Source of the DNA: Micromonospora purpureochromogenes
Lineage (GTDB): Bacteria; Actinomycetota; Actinomycetes; Mycobacteriales; Micromonosporaceae
NCBI RefSeq assembly: GCF_900091515.1
Contig: NZ_LT607410.1
Coordinates: 558,001-622,000, forward strand
Direction: 5' to 3'
DNA length: 64,000 bases
The notes under the pieces were generated by a model that made no database searches, was not told where the DNA came from, and saw nothing but the letters and a program-made list of their open reading frames with translations. Of this stretch, positions 8,671 through 16,704 are shown piece after piece. Position numbers and translations under genes: made by a program. Each line of letters begins with the position of its first letter. Position 1 is the first letter of the stretch.

Positions 8671-10203
8671 TCAGACCGGAGTGACGCCGTGCCGGCGCCG
8701 GGAGAAGTGCCGGTCCTTGGTACGCACGGCGGCGAACCGGCGGACCAGCTCGGCGCGCAGCTCGTGCGGCTCGACGATGGCGTCGACCACCAGTTCGCTG
8801 GCGAGCCGGACGACGTCGATGTCCCGCTCGTACTCCTCGCGCTTCGCGGCGACGAAGGCGGCCCGCTCGGTCTCGTCGGCGATCGCGGCGATCTTGTTGG
8901 CGTAGACGGCGTTCACCGCGGCCTCCGCCCCCATCACCGCGATCTTCGCGGTGGGCAGCGCGATGGTCGCGTCCGGCTCGAAGCCCGGCCCGGCCATCGC
9001 GTACAGGCCGGCGCCGTACGCCTTGCGGACCACCACGCAGATCTTCGGCACGGTCGCCTCGGAGATCGCGGTGATCATCTTGGCGCCGTGCCGGATGATG
9101 CCCTGCTTCTCCACCGCGCTGCCGACCATGAAGCCGGGGACGTCGCTCAGGAAGAGCAGCGGCACGTTGAACGCGTCGCAGAGCTGCACGAACCGGGTCG
9201 CCTTGTCGGCCGAGTCGACGAAGAGCACGCCGCCCTTGAACATCGAGTTGTTGCCGACCACGCCGACCACCTCGCCGTTCAGCCGGCCGAAGCCGATCGT
9301 CAGCTCCTTGGCCCAGAGCGCCTGGATCTCGAAGAACGAGCCGTCGTCGAGCAGGCCCTTGACGTACCGGCGCATGTCGAAGGCCTGCCGCTCGCTGGCC
9401 GGGACCAGCGCGGCCAGGTCGGCCTTCTCCGGCGCTTCCTGGGCGGGCGCCGACGGCGGCTGCTGCTGCCAGTTCGCCGGCAGGTACGACAGGTAGCGCT
9501 TCACCACGTCCAGCGCGTCGGCCTCGGTCTTGCAGAGGAAGTGCCCGACCCCGGACTCGGCGCAGTGCACCTTGGCGCCGCCCATCGCCTCCAGCGTCGT
9601 CTTCTCGCCGGTGACCATCTCGACCATCCGGTCCGAGCCGAGGTACATGCTGGCGTTGCCGTCCACCATGGCCACCACGTCGCAGAACGCCGGGATGTAC
9701 GCCCCGCCGGCCGCGCTCGGTCCGAACAGGGCGCAGACCTGCGGGATGGAACCCGAGGCGCGAACCTGGTTCCAGAAGATCTTGCCGGCGCCGCGCCGAC
9801 CCGGGAACAGGTCGACCTGGTCGGTGATCCGGGCGCCGGCCGAGTCGACCAGGTAGACCATCGGCACGGCGGTCGAGTAGGCCCGCTCGATGATCCGGAT
9901 GATCTTCTCGACCGTCCGGGCGCCCCAGCTGCCGGCCTTGACCGTCGAGTCGTTGGCCATCAGGCAGACCTGCCGGCCGTCGATGGTGGCGGTGCCGGTG
10001 ACCACGCCGTCGGCGGGCAGCCCGTCGGCCATCGCGTTCGCGTACAGGCCGTCCTCGACGAAGGAACCCTCGTCGACCAGGAGCGCGACCCGCTCGCGGG
10101 CGAAAAGCTTGCCCTTGGCGGCGTTCGCCGCGTGGTACTTGTCCGCACCGCCGGCCCGGGCGCGCTTGCGCAGCTGCTCCAGTGCCTCACCGTCGAGCGT
10201 CAC
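8671..10203 (-). CDS. Acyl-CoA carboxylase beta (carboxyltransferase) subunit
   Basis: 510 residues from the GTG at 10203, which has GAGGGAG upstream; the extra 53 codons upstream read through the promoter. Two crotonase-like halves are seen, with GPSAAGGAYIPAFCD (N-half oxyanion region) and a C-half with LFLSDVPGFMVG and RKAYGAGLYAMAGPGFEPD. It transfers carboxyl from carboxybiotin to an acyl-CoA; methylcrotonyl-CoA is the likely substrate from context. It is 73 bp upstream of the acyl-CoA dehydrogenase and probably co-transcribed. A separate promoter and palindrome precede it, and a hairpin separates it from the HMG-CoA-lyase-type gene. Confidence 0.87.
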   Translation of the reverse strand: MTLDGEALEQLRKRARAGGADKYHAANAAKGKLFARERVALLVDEGSFVEDGLYANAMADGLPADGVVTGTATIDGRQVCLMANDSTVKAGSWGARTVEKIIRIIERAYSTAVPMVYLVDSAGARITDQVDLFPGRRGAGKIFWNQVRASGSIPQVCALFGPSAAGGAYIPAFCDVVAMVDGNASMYLGSDRMVEMVTGEKTTLEAMGGAKVHCAESGVGHFLCKTEADALDVVKRYLSYLPANWQQQPPSAPAQEAPEKADLAALVPASERQAFDMRRYVKGLLDDGSFFEIQALWAKELTIGFGRLNGEVVGVVGNNSMFKGGVLFVDSADKATRFVQLCDAFNVPLLFLSDVPGFMVGSAVEKQGIIRHGAKMITAISEATVPKICVVVRKAYGAGLYAMAGPGFEPDATIALPTAKIAVMGAEAAVNAVYANKIAAIADETERAAFVAAKREEYERDIDVVRLASELVVDAIVEPHELRAELVRRFAAVRTKDRHFSRRRHGVTPV

Positions 10204-10260
10204 GCCGACTCCCTCAACCGCCTGTGGCCGGGCCACCTCGTGAGCGGACCGACTGACCTG

Positions 10261-10276
10261 AACGATCGTTAGGCTA
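10261..10276 (-). promoter_or_regulatory. Palindromic operator and -10 upstream of the carboxyltransferase
   Basis: A perfect 10-bp palindrome AACGATCGTT (10261-10270) directly follows a minus-strand -10 hexamer TAGCCT (10271-10276), so it would overlap the transcription start. This is the usual geometry of repression by a TetR protein; the TetR gene at 13031 is the obvious candidate. Assignment is inference. Confidence 0.5.
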
Positions 10277-10336
10277 GCGCATCGGGCCACCCTCCGGCGA
10301 CCCGCCAACCGGCGGCCGACCCGCCGCTCGAACATG

Positions 10337-10373
10337 GTGATCAGGAGGCGTGCGGTGCACACCTCCTGATCAC
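10337..10373 (-). terminator. GATC-type hairpin after the HMG-CoA-lyase-like gene
   Basis: Stem GTGATCAGGAGG (10337-10348) pairs exactly with 10362-10373, and after one mismatch GTG/CAC extend the stem. It lies 18 bp beyond the lyase stop, between it and the carboxyltransferase promoter. Confidence 0.7.
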
Positions 10374-10390
10374 GGCGAGGAAGGGGCGGG

Positions 10391-11311
10391 TCAGGTCGGC
10401 AGCGGCGTCAGCCGGGTGCGGGGGCCGGCGCGCAGGACCCCGGAGGAGAGCTTCTTGCCGACCAGCTCCTCGGCCAGCTCGGCCGCCTCGATCAGCGCGT
10501 CCAGGTCGATACCGGTGGCGATGCCCATGTCGTGCAGCATGTGCACCGCCTCCTCGGTGGCCAGGTTGCCGCTGGCTCCCGGGGCGTACGGGCAGCCGCC
10601 GAGGCCGCCGACGCTGGCGTCGAACTCGGTGACGCCCAGCTCCAGCGCGGTCAGCAGGTTGGCCAGGGCGGTGCCCCGGGTGTTGTGGAAGTGCAGCAGC
10701 ACCGGGATGTGCGCGTTGCGGTCCCGGACGGCGGTGACCAGCTCGCGGACCCGCCGGGGCGTACCCATGCCGGTGGTGTCGCCGAACGCGACCCGGTCGG
10801 CGCCGTCGCGGACGACCCGGTCGACGATGCCGGCCACCCGCTGCGGGTCGATGTCGCCCTCGTAGGGGCAGCCGAAGCTGGTCGCCACGATCACCTCGGC
10901 CCGGGCGCCGGCGCCGTGCAGCAGGTCGATCAGCTCGGCGATGTCGTCCAGCGACTCCTCGGTCGAGCGGTTCACGTTGCGCCGGTTGTGCGTGTCGCTG
11001 GCCGAGACGACCACCTCGATCTCGGTGAACCCGGCCGCGAGGGCCCGCTGCGCACCCCGGGTGTTGGGCACCAGGGCCGAGTAGTGCACCCCCTCGGCCC
11101 GGGTGGCGCGCTGCCACACCTCGTCGGCGTCGGCCATCTGCGGGATCGCCTTCGGGTGCACGAACGACACCGCCTCGATCCGCTTGACGCCGGTGCTGGA
11201 GAGCGCGTCGAGCAGCCGCACCTTGGCGTCGGTGGGGATCGGCTCCTCGTTCTGGAGCCCGTCCCGCGGCGCGACCTCACGAATGGAGACGAAGTCCGGC
11301 AGTTCCGCCAT
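10391..11311 (-). CDS. Hydroxymethylglutaryl-CoA lyase
   Basis: 306 residues; ATG with GAGGTG upstream. DRE-TIM barrel hallmarks are clear: APRDGLQNE at 14-22 (Arg16-Asp17), the VHPKAIPQM loop, LHFHNTRG, and the family signature GGLGGCPYAPGASGN with the active-site Cys. It cleaves HMG-CoA to acetyl-CoA and acetoacetate, the last step of leucine degradation. It lies between the biotin carboxylase and carboxyltransferase genes on the same strand. Confidence in the family is high; HMG-CoA as natural substrate follows from the signature and the cluster. Confidence 0.9.
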   Translation of the reverse strand: MAELPDFVSIREVAPRDGLQNEEPIPTDAKVRLLDALSSTGVKRIEAVSFVHPKAIPQMADADEVWQRATRAEGVHYSALVPNTRGAQRALAAGFTEIEVVVSASDTHNRRNVNRSTEESLDDIAELIDLLHGAGARAEVIVATSFGCPYEGDIDPQRVAGIVDRVVRDGADRVAFGDTTGMGTPRRVRELVTAVRDRNAHIPVLLHFHNTRGTALANLLTALELGVTEFDASVGGLGGCPYAPGASGNLATEEAVHMLHDMGIATGIDLDALIEAAELAEELVGKKLSSGVLRAGPRTRLTPLPT

Positions 11312-11391
11312 AAGGGGTCACCTCACTGTGACGTAGTGCTGTGCTGGTTCCCCCACCCTCCCACTCCGCACCGCCCGCCCGCACCCCACCC

Positions 11392-11455
11392 GTCGATCAT
11401 GAAGTTGTCGCCCGCGCCGATGGCTCGGGGTCGGGGCGACAACTTCATGATCGAC
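11392..11455 (-). terminator. Perfect 22-bp GATC-type hairpin
   Basis: Arms 11392-11413 and 11434-11455 are exactly complementary over 22 bp with a 20-nt loop; the arm begins GTCGATCATGAAGTTG. It lies 16 bp after the biotin carboxylase stop codon on the minus strand. Confidence 0.8.
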
Positions 11456-11470
11456 CGGGGTCAGGGGGGG

Positions 11471-12838
11471 TCAGCGCATGCGGGAGACGATGCCGGTGTC
11501 GTAGTCGCCGGAGAGGAACTCGTCGTTCTCCAGGAGTTCGGCGAAGAAGGGGAGGTTGTTCTTCGGGCCGGTCAGGTCGAAGGCGGCGACGGCCGCCCGG
11601 GCGCGCTCGATGGCCTCGGCGCGGGTGGCGCCGCTGACGATGAGCTTGGCCATCAGGCTGTCGTAGAACGGGGTGACCGTGTTGCCCTCGGTGTAGCCGG
11701 AGTCGACGCGGACGCCCTCGCCCGTGGGCTCGACCCAGGTCTTGATCGCGCCGGGTCCGGGCAGGAAGCGCTTCGGGTCCTCCGCGTTGATCCGCAGCTC
11801 GATGGCGTGCCCGCGCGGGGCGAGCGCGTCCGGGTCGAACGTCGGCGCCAGGCCGGCCGCCACCCGCAGCTGCTCCTCCACCAGGTCGACGCCGTAGACC
11901 AGCTCGGTCACCGGGTGCTCGACCTGGAGGCGGGTGTTCATCTCCAGGAAGAAAAATTCTTCGGAGCCGGCGCCATCCTCCTCGAAGTCCCGCTGACGCG
12001 GGACCAACAGGCACTCCACCGTGCCGGCGTTGCGGTAGCCGACCGCCTCACCGGCCCGTACCGCCGCCGCCAGGAACCGCTCGCGCAGCTCGGGGGAGAC
12101 CGCCGGCGACGGGGACTCCTCGACCAGCTTCTGGTTGCGCCGCTGCACCGAGCACTCCCGCTCGCCCAGCGCCACCACCCGGCCGTCGGCCAGGCCGAGG
12201 ATCTGCACCTCGACGTGGCGTACCCGGGGGAAGTACCGCTCGATCAGCACCGAGCCGTCGCCGAACATCCGCTCGGCGAAGGAGCGCACCTTGTCGTACT
12301 CGGTGCGCAGCGCGGTCTCGTCGGTGGCCACGCCCATGCCCATGCCGCCGCCACCGGCCGCGGCCTTCACCATCACCGGGTAGCCGATCTCCGCGGCGGC
12401 CGCGACCGCCGCGTCCAGGTCGGCCGCCGGGTCGGTGGTGCCGGGCGCGACCGGAACACCGGCCGCCGCCATCAGGTTCCGGGCATTGATCTTGTCGCCC
12501 ATCGCGGTGATCGCGTCCGCGCCGGGCCCGACCCAGATCAGGCCGCTGGCCTCGACGGTACGGGCGAAGTCCGCGTTCTCCGACAGGAAGCCGTAGCCGG
12601 GGTGGATCGCCTGCGCGCCGGTGGACTTGGCGGCGGCGAGGATCGCCTCGACGTTCCGGTAGCTCTGCGCCGGGTTGGCCGGGCCGACGCAGACCGCCTC
12701 GTCGGCCTCGGTGACGAACGGCAGGCCGGCGTCGGCCTCCGAGTGCACCGCGATCGCGCGGATACCGAGCCGCTTGGCGGTACGGATGATCCGGCGGGCG
12801 ATCTCGCCCCGGTTGGCGACCAGCAGCGACTCGATCAT
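11471..12838 (-). CDS. Acyl-CoA carboxylase biotin carboxylase subunit (no carrier domain)
   Basis: 455 residues; ATG with GGGAGGAAAC upstream. It has the biotin carboxylase fold in order: MIESLLVANRGEIARRI, the ATP-grasp Gly-rich loop AAAGGGGMGMG, HVEVQILG, GERECSVQRRNQKLVEESPSP, and the FFFLEMNTRLQVEHPVTE active-site block. ATP-dependent carboxylation of biotin is the expected reaction. The protein stops right after the BC domain; the usual 590-670-residue alpha subunit with a C-terminal biotinyl (MKM) domain is not seen, and no separate carrier gene is in the window. A 9-residue acidic insert (QRDFEEDGAGSEE) precedes the FFFLEMN strand. Confidence 0.87.
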   Translation of the reverse strand: MIESLLVANRGEIARRIIRTAKRLGIRAIAVHSEADAGLPFVTEADEAVCVGPANPAQSYRNVEAILAAAKSTGAQAIHPGYGFLSENADFARTVEASGLIWVGPGADAITAMGDKINARNLMAAAGVPVAPGTTDPAADLDAAVAAAAEIGYPVMVKAAAGGGGMGMGVATDETALRTEYDKVRSFAERMFGDGSVLIERYFPRVRHVEVQILGLADGRVVALGERECSVQRRNQKLVEESPSPAVSPELRERFLAAAVRAGEAVGYRNAGTVECLLVPRQRDFEEDGAGSEEFFFLEMNTRLQVEHPVTELVYGVDLVEEQLRVAAGLAPTFDPDALAPRGHAIELRINAEDPKRFLPGPGAIKTWVEPTGEGVRVDSGYTEGNTVTPFYDSLMAKLIVSGATRAEAIERARAAVAAFDLTGPKNNLPFFAELLENDEFLSGDYDTGIVSRMR

Positions 12839-12938
12839 GTTTCCTCCCGACGTCCAGGGGTGGGGACGGGTGCCAGGTAACCACGAGCCGCCGGTTACTC
12901 ACGAGTCGCCCGGCCCCCACCGGCGCGCATCGGCGCGG

Positions 12939-12994
12939 TGATCAAGAAGTTTGCGTCGGCTTGAGCAAGATTCCTGACCCAAACTTCTTGATCA
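12939..12994 (-). terminator. GATC-type hairpin after tetR
   Basis: TGATCAAGAAGTTTG (12939-12953) pairs perfectly with 12980-12994 over a 26-nt loop, 36 bp beyond the TetR stop codon on the minus strand. Confidence 0.7.
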
Positions 12995-13030
12995 ACCAAA
13001 GCGGGCGGGCCGCGAGGGGGCCGGAGTGGG

Positions 13031-13657
13031 TCAGGCGGGGTCGGTGGGGGCGAGGAGGGCGGCGAGGGAAGCGGCGCGGAGCAGTTCGGCGCGGCGGCGG
13101 CGGTCGACCTCGCCGCCGAGGAACGGCGTGGAGTTCATCAGGCCGAAGGCGGCGTGGGCCAGCACCCGCGCCTCGCCGTCGGGCAGCCCCGGGTGCAGCG
13201 CGGTCAGCACGGTCACCCACTCCTCGACGTAGAGCCGCTGAAGTCGGCGGATCTTGCGACGCGGCTCGTCGGGAAGCCGGTCCAGCTCGTGCAGGTGCAG
13301 CGCGATCACCGCCGGGTTGGCCAGCGCGAAGTCGACGTGGAAGTCGATCAGCGACTCCAGCGCGCCACGCGGGTCGTCCGGGTGGCCGGCGGCCCGGTCC
13401 CGGCCACCGGCGAGCAACCCCTCGCTGACCGGGATCAGCGCGGCGACCAGCATCGCCTCCTTGCCGGCGAAGTGGTGGTACAGCGCCGGCCCGGTCACGC
13501 CCGCGGCGGCGCCGATGTCGTCCATCGACACGCCGTGGTAGCCGCGTGCGGCGAAGAGGCCGACCGCGATCTCCAGGATCTCGTCCCGACGGGACCGGCG
13601 TCGGCCCGCGCCCGTCGCGCCGTTCGCTCCGCCCCGCGCCTGCTGCTCCACCGCCAC
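13031..13657 (-). CDS. TetR/AcrR family transcriptional regulator
   Basis: 208 residues, GTG start. TAGGCT (minus strand, 13664-13669) ends 6 nt before the start, so a leaderless mRNA is likely. The HTH is at about 25-70: RRDEILEIAVGLFAARGYHGV followed by MDDIGAAAGVTGPALYHHFAGKEAML. The C-terminal half is a helical ligand domain (LESLIDFHVDFALANPAVIALHLHE). It lies at the head of the acyl-CoA catabolic cluster, same strand, and probably represses it in response to an acyl-CoA intermediate; that role is inference. Confidence 0.87.
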   Translation of the reverse strand: MAVEQQARGGANGATGAGRRRSRRDEILEIAVGLFAARGYHGVSMDDIGAAAGVTGPALYHHFAGKEAMLVAALIPVSEGLLAGGRDRAAGHPDDPRGALESLIDFHVDFALANPAVIALHLHELDRLPDEPRRKIRRLQRLYVEEWVTVLTALHPGLPDGEARVLAHAAFGLMNSTPFLGGEVDRRRRAELLRAASLAALLAPTDPA

Positions 13658-13859
13658 CGGGCAAGCCTAGACCGCGCACCGGCCGTGGTGGAGGCTCGGT
13701 TACCCGTCGGTCGGTTCACCGCCCCGCCGCCGGCCCACCGCGTGCTCCCCGGCCGGCTGGCCTGGCCGAGTCGGCACGGCCGGACCGGGCTGGGTCAGCC
13801 GGGCCCGACCGGCCGGGACGAGGCAGCGCCGACGCCGCCGCCCGGGACGGCGACCGCCG

Positions 13860-16697
13860 TCAGTCCTCCTCGATCCCATGGTCGGCGCGCAGCTTCGCCG
13901 CCTCGGCCGACCGGCCCAGCTCGTCCAGGGCCCGGGCGAGCAGCCAGGCCGCCTGGCCGGCCGGCCGGGAGCCGGGCGGCAGTCCGCCCAGCACCTCGCG
14001 GAGCAGGCGCTCCGCGTCGCCCGGCCGGTCACCGCGCAGCAGCAGGTCACCGGTGAGCAGTTCGACCTGCGCCGCCTCACCGAACGCCTCGATCGACCGC
14101 AGCCGGCCGGCCACGCCGTCCAACCGGTCCAGCGCCGCGACCGCGCGGCCCTCGGCGGTCAGCACCCGGGCCACCGCCTCGGCCGCGAGGGCCCGCTCGT
14201 ACGTCACCACGGGCGGCTCCTCGGGCAGCCCGGTGAGCGCCGCCGCGGCCTCGTCCACCACGTCGATGAGCGCCGCAGCGGCCGGCAGGTCACCGGACCA
14301 GAAGAGCGCCAGCAGCTGCCGCCGCCGGGCCCGCAGCTCGTCCAGCGGCAGCTCCGCCAGCCGGTACGCCGACGCCGACGCGGCGAACCGCTGCGCGGCC
14401 AGCGCGTCCCGGTCGGCCTCGTAGAGGATGCCGCCGGCCTCCTCCAGCACCTGCGCCCGGTGCGGGAGGTTGTCCGGGCTGTCCAGGTTCTCCGCGAGCT
14501 GTTCCAGCAGGGCGAGCGCGGGGTCGATCTCGCCCAGGCCCTCGTAGACGCCGGCCAGCAGGTGCCGGCACCGGTCCGCCTCGGCCTGGGCGCCGAGCCG
14601 GTCCAGCCCGAGCACCGCCTCCTCGGCCACCTCGGCGGCCTCGCTCAGCCGGCCGGCCACCCGGTAGGCGTTGGCCAGCTCCCACCGCAGGAAGGCGTCG
14701 CCCTCGGCGCCCTGCTCCACGCAGAGGGTCACCGCCTCGGCCAGGTCGTCCACCGCGTCGGCGGCGCGGTCGGCGGCGAGCAGCGCCCGGCCCCGGGCCA
14801 CCCGGACCGCCAGTCGGGCGTTCGCCGGGGCCACCCGCAGCGCCTCGTCGCAGGCGGCGACGGCCTCGGCCGGGTCGTCGGCCCAGCGGGCGTACGCCAG
14901 GCAGGCGGCGACCAGCATGCCGGCCGAGCCCACCTCGCGGCTGAGCCGGCGGGCCCGCTCGGCCGCCCCGCTCATCTCCTCGCCCCGGTCCAGCTCCTCC
15001 AGGACGTGCGCGCGGTGCAGCGCCACCCGGGCCGCCAGCCACGGGTCGACGTCCGCCTCGGCGGCGGCCCGGTCGATCTCGTCCAGCGCGTCGGCCCAGC
15101 GCTGCCGGTGCACGTACGCCAGGGCCAGCCGGTCGTGCGCGGCGGCCCGCTCCCGCTGGTCGCCGTGCCGGTCGAGCTGGTCGGCCGACTCGCGGGCCAG
15201 CGCGAGCCCCTCCTCGGCGCCCTCGTCGGTCATGCAGAGCAGCGCGCCGAGGCGCCCGGACACCACCTGGGCGCGCACCGGGTCGGGCACCGCCCGCCAG
15301 GCGGCCAGCGCCACCCGGTTGGCCTCGATGGAGGCCGACGGGTCACCGTCGTCGTTCAGCTCGCCCGCGCGCAGCTCCAGCCGTCGTGCCACGGTGGCCG
15401 CCGGCAGCTCGGCGTCGCCGAAGCGCTCGTCGTACGCCTTGAGGACGGTGGCGCAGTCGTCGGTGCGGTGGGTGCGCCAGCACTCGTCGGCGAGGGCGAG
15501 CAGGTCCTCGGCGCTCGCCCCGGCCGGCACCCGCACCGGCTCCGCCCCGGCCGCGTCGGCCGGGGCCGGCTCGGGGGTGCGGGTCGGGCGGCGACGCAGG
15601 CTGGCCGAGAGCGGCAGGTGCTCCCCGACGGGCTGCACGGCGAGCCGCCGGGCGACCACCTCCGACTGGTACGCCGTGCCGTTGCGCCCGTCGAACCGGG
15701 CGGCCAGCGCGGTCGCCGTGTCGGTCAGCTCGGCGGCGAGGGTGCTCACCGGCACCTCCCCGGCCGGCCGGTCGCCGGACGCCCGGCGGTGCACGGTCAG
15801 CTCGCCCGGCACCTGCCGCAGCGCGGCCGCGGCGGTGGCGGCGAAGTGCATGGCGGCGGCCGGGGTGGGCGCCCGGTCCAGCCAGTCCAGGTGCCGCTCG
15901 ACAAGCTCCAGGGCGCGGGCGTCGTTCCCGGTCAGGGTGCAGAACTCGACGTGGTCGGCGATCTCCCACAGGTCGGAGAGGTTCGACCGCAGCCGCCGGT
16001 ACGCCTCCCGGTGCGCGTCCCGCGCGGCCTCTGACCGGCCGGTACGCAGGTACGCCGGCAGCAGCGCGGTGAGGATCGCCTGCGGCTGCTCGGTGCAGCT
16101 GAGCCGGCCGGCGAGCACCGGCTCGGCCAGGGCCACCGCCTCGTCGTGCCGGCCCACCTCACACAGGTGGTGCACCTGGGTGGTCGGGTCGCAGCCGGCG
16201 CAGTCGGAGAGGGCGTCGCGGGGGGTGGTCATCCACCGGCGGTACCACTCGGCCGCCTCGTCGTGCGCCCCGAGGTGCGACGCCACCAGATAGCGGTGCT
16301 TGTACACGGCCTGGAGCGAGTGCCCGGTGTCCCGGTAGCGCCGCTCCATGTCGTCCAGCACCGCGTAGGTGCGGTCCAGCGGCAGCTCGGGGAACTTCAG
16401 CATGGCGCTGACCATGTACTTGAAGTGCCAGAGCAGCTGGTGGGCGAAGCGCTGGTGGTAGGGCTGCGGGTCCCGGTCGAACTCGGCGAGGCACCAGGAG
16501 AAGGTCACGAAGGACTTCGCCGGCTCGCCGCCGTAGACGTACCCGGTGGTGGCCTGCATCCGGGCGGCGAAGGCGAGGTGCCGGTCGTCGCCCGCGTCGG
16601 CCCGCCGGATCAGCTGTTCCAGCGCGGCGGTCTGCCCCGCCCCGTACGGCATGTTGTGGGCCTCGTGCAGCAGCCGCCACAGGTCGTCGTCGCTCAC
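13860..16697 (-). CDS. Large TPR protein coupled to an HSP90 homologue
   Basis: 945 residues, GTG start with GGGAG inside the end of the upstream gene; only 7 nt separate the two genes, so translation is coupled. The chain is nearly all helical with repeated Ala/Leu-rich TPR-like pairs, for example DRLALAYVHRQRWADALDEI, LRWELANAYRVAGRLSEAAE and RHLLAGVYEGLGEIDPALAL. There is no membrane segment, signal peptide or catalytic motif. TPR proteins commonly bind chaperone partners. Given the tight operon I infer that it acts with the HSP90 homologue as a co-chaperone or client adaptor. No known family name can be assigned. Confidence 0.78.
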   Translation of the reverse strand: MSDDDLWRLLHEAHNMPYGAGQTAALEQLIRRADAGDDRHLAFAARMQATTGYVYGGEPAKSFVTFSWCLAEFDRDPQPYHQRFAHQLLWHFKYMVSAMLKFPELPLDRTYAVLDDMERRYRDTGHSLQAVYKHRYLVASHLGAHDEAAEWYRRWMTTPRDALSDCAGCDPTTQVHHLCEVGRHDEAVALAEPVLAGRLSCTEQPQAILTALLPAYLRTGRSEAARDAHREAYRRLRSNLSDLWEIADHVEFCTLTGNDARALELVERHLDWLDRAPTPAAAMHFAATAAAALRQVPGELTVHRRASGDRPAGEVPVSTLAAELTDTATALAARFDGRNGTAYQSEVVARRLAVQPVGEHLPLSASLRRRPTRTPEPAPADAAGAEPVRVPAGASAEDLLALADECWRTHRTDDCATVLKAYDERFGDAELPAATVARRLELRAGELNDDGDPSASIEANRVALAAWRAVPDPVRAQVVSGRLGALLCMTDEGAEEGLALARESADQLDRHGDQRERAAAHDRLALAYVHRQRWADALDEIDRAAAEADVDPWLAARVALHRAHVLEELDRGEEMSGAAERARRLSREVGSAGMLVAACLAYARWADDPAEAVAACDEALRVAPANARLAVRVARGRALLAADRAADAVDDLAEAVTLCVEQGAEGDAFLRWELANAYRVAGRLSEAAEVAEEAVLGLDRLGAQAEADRCRHLLAGVYEGLGEIDPALALLEQLAENLDSPDNLPHRAQVLEEAGGILYEADRDALAAQRFAASASAYRLAELPLDELRARRRQLLALFWSGDLPAAAALIDVVDEAAAALTGLPEEPPVVTYERALAAEAVARVLTAEGRAVAALDRLDGVAGRLRSIEAFGEAAQVELLTGDLLLRGDRPGDAERLLREVLGGLPPGSRPAGQAAWLLARALDELGRSAEAAKLRADHGIEED

Positions 16698-16704
16698 GGT
16701 CGGT

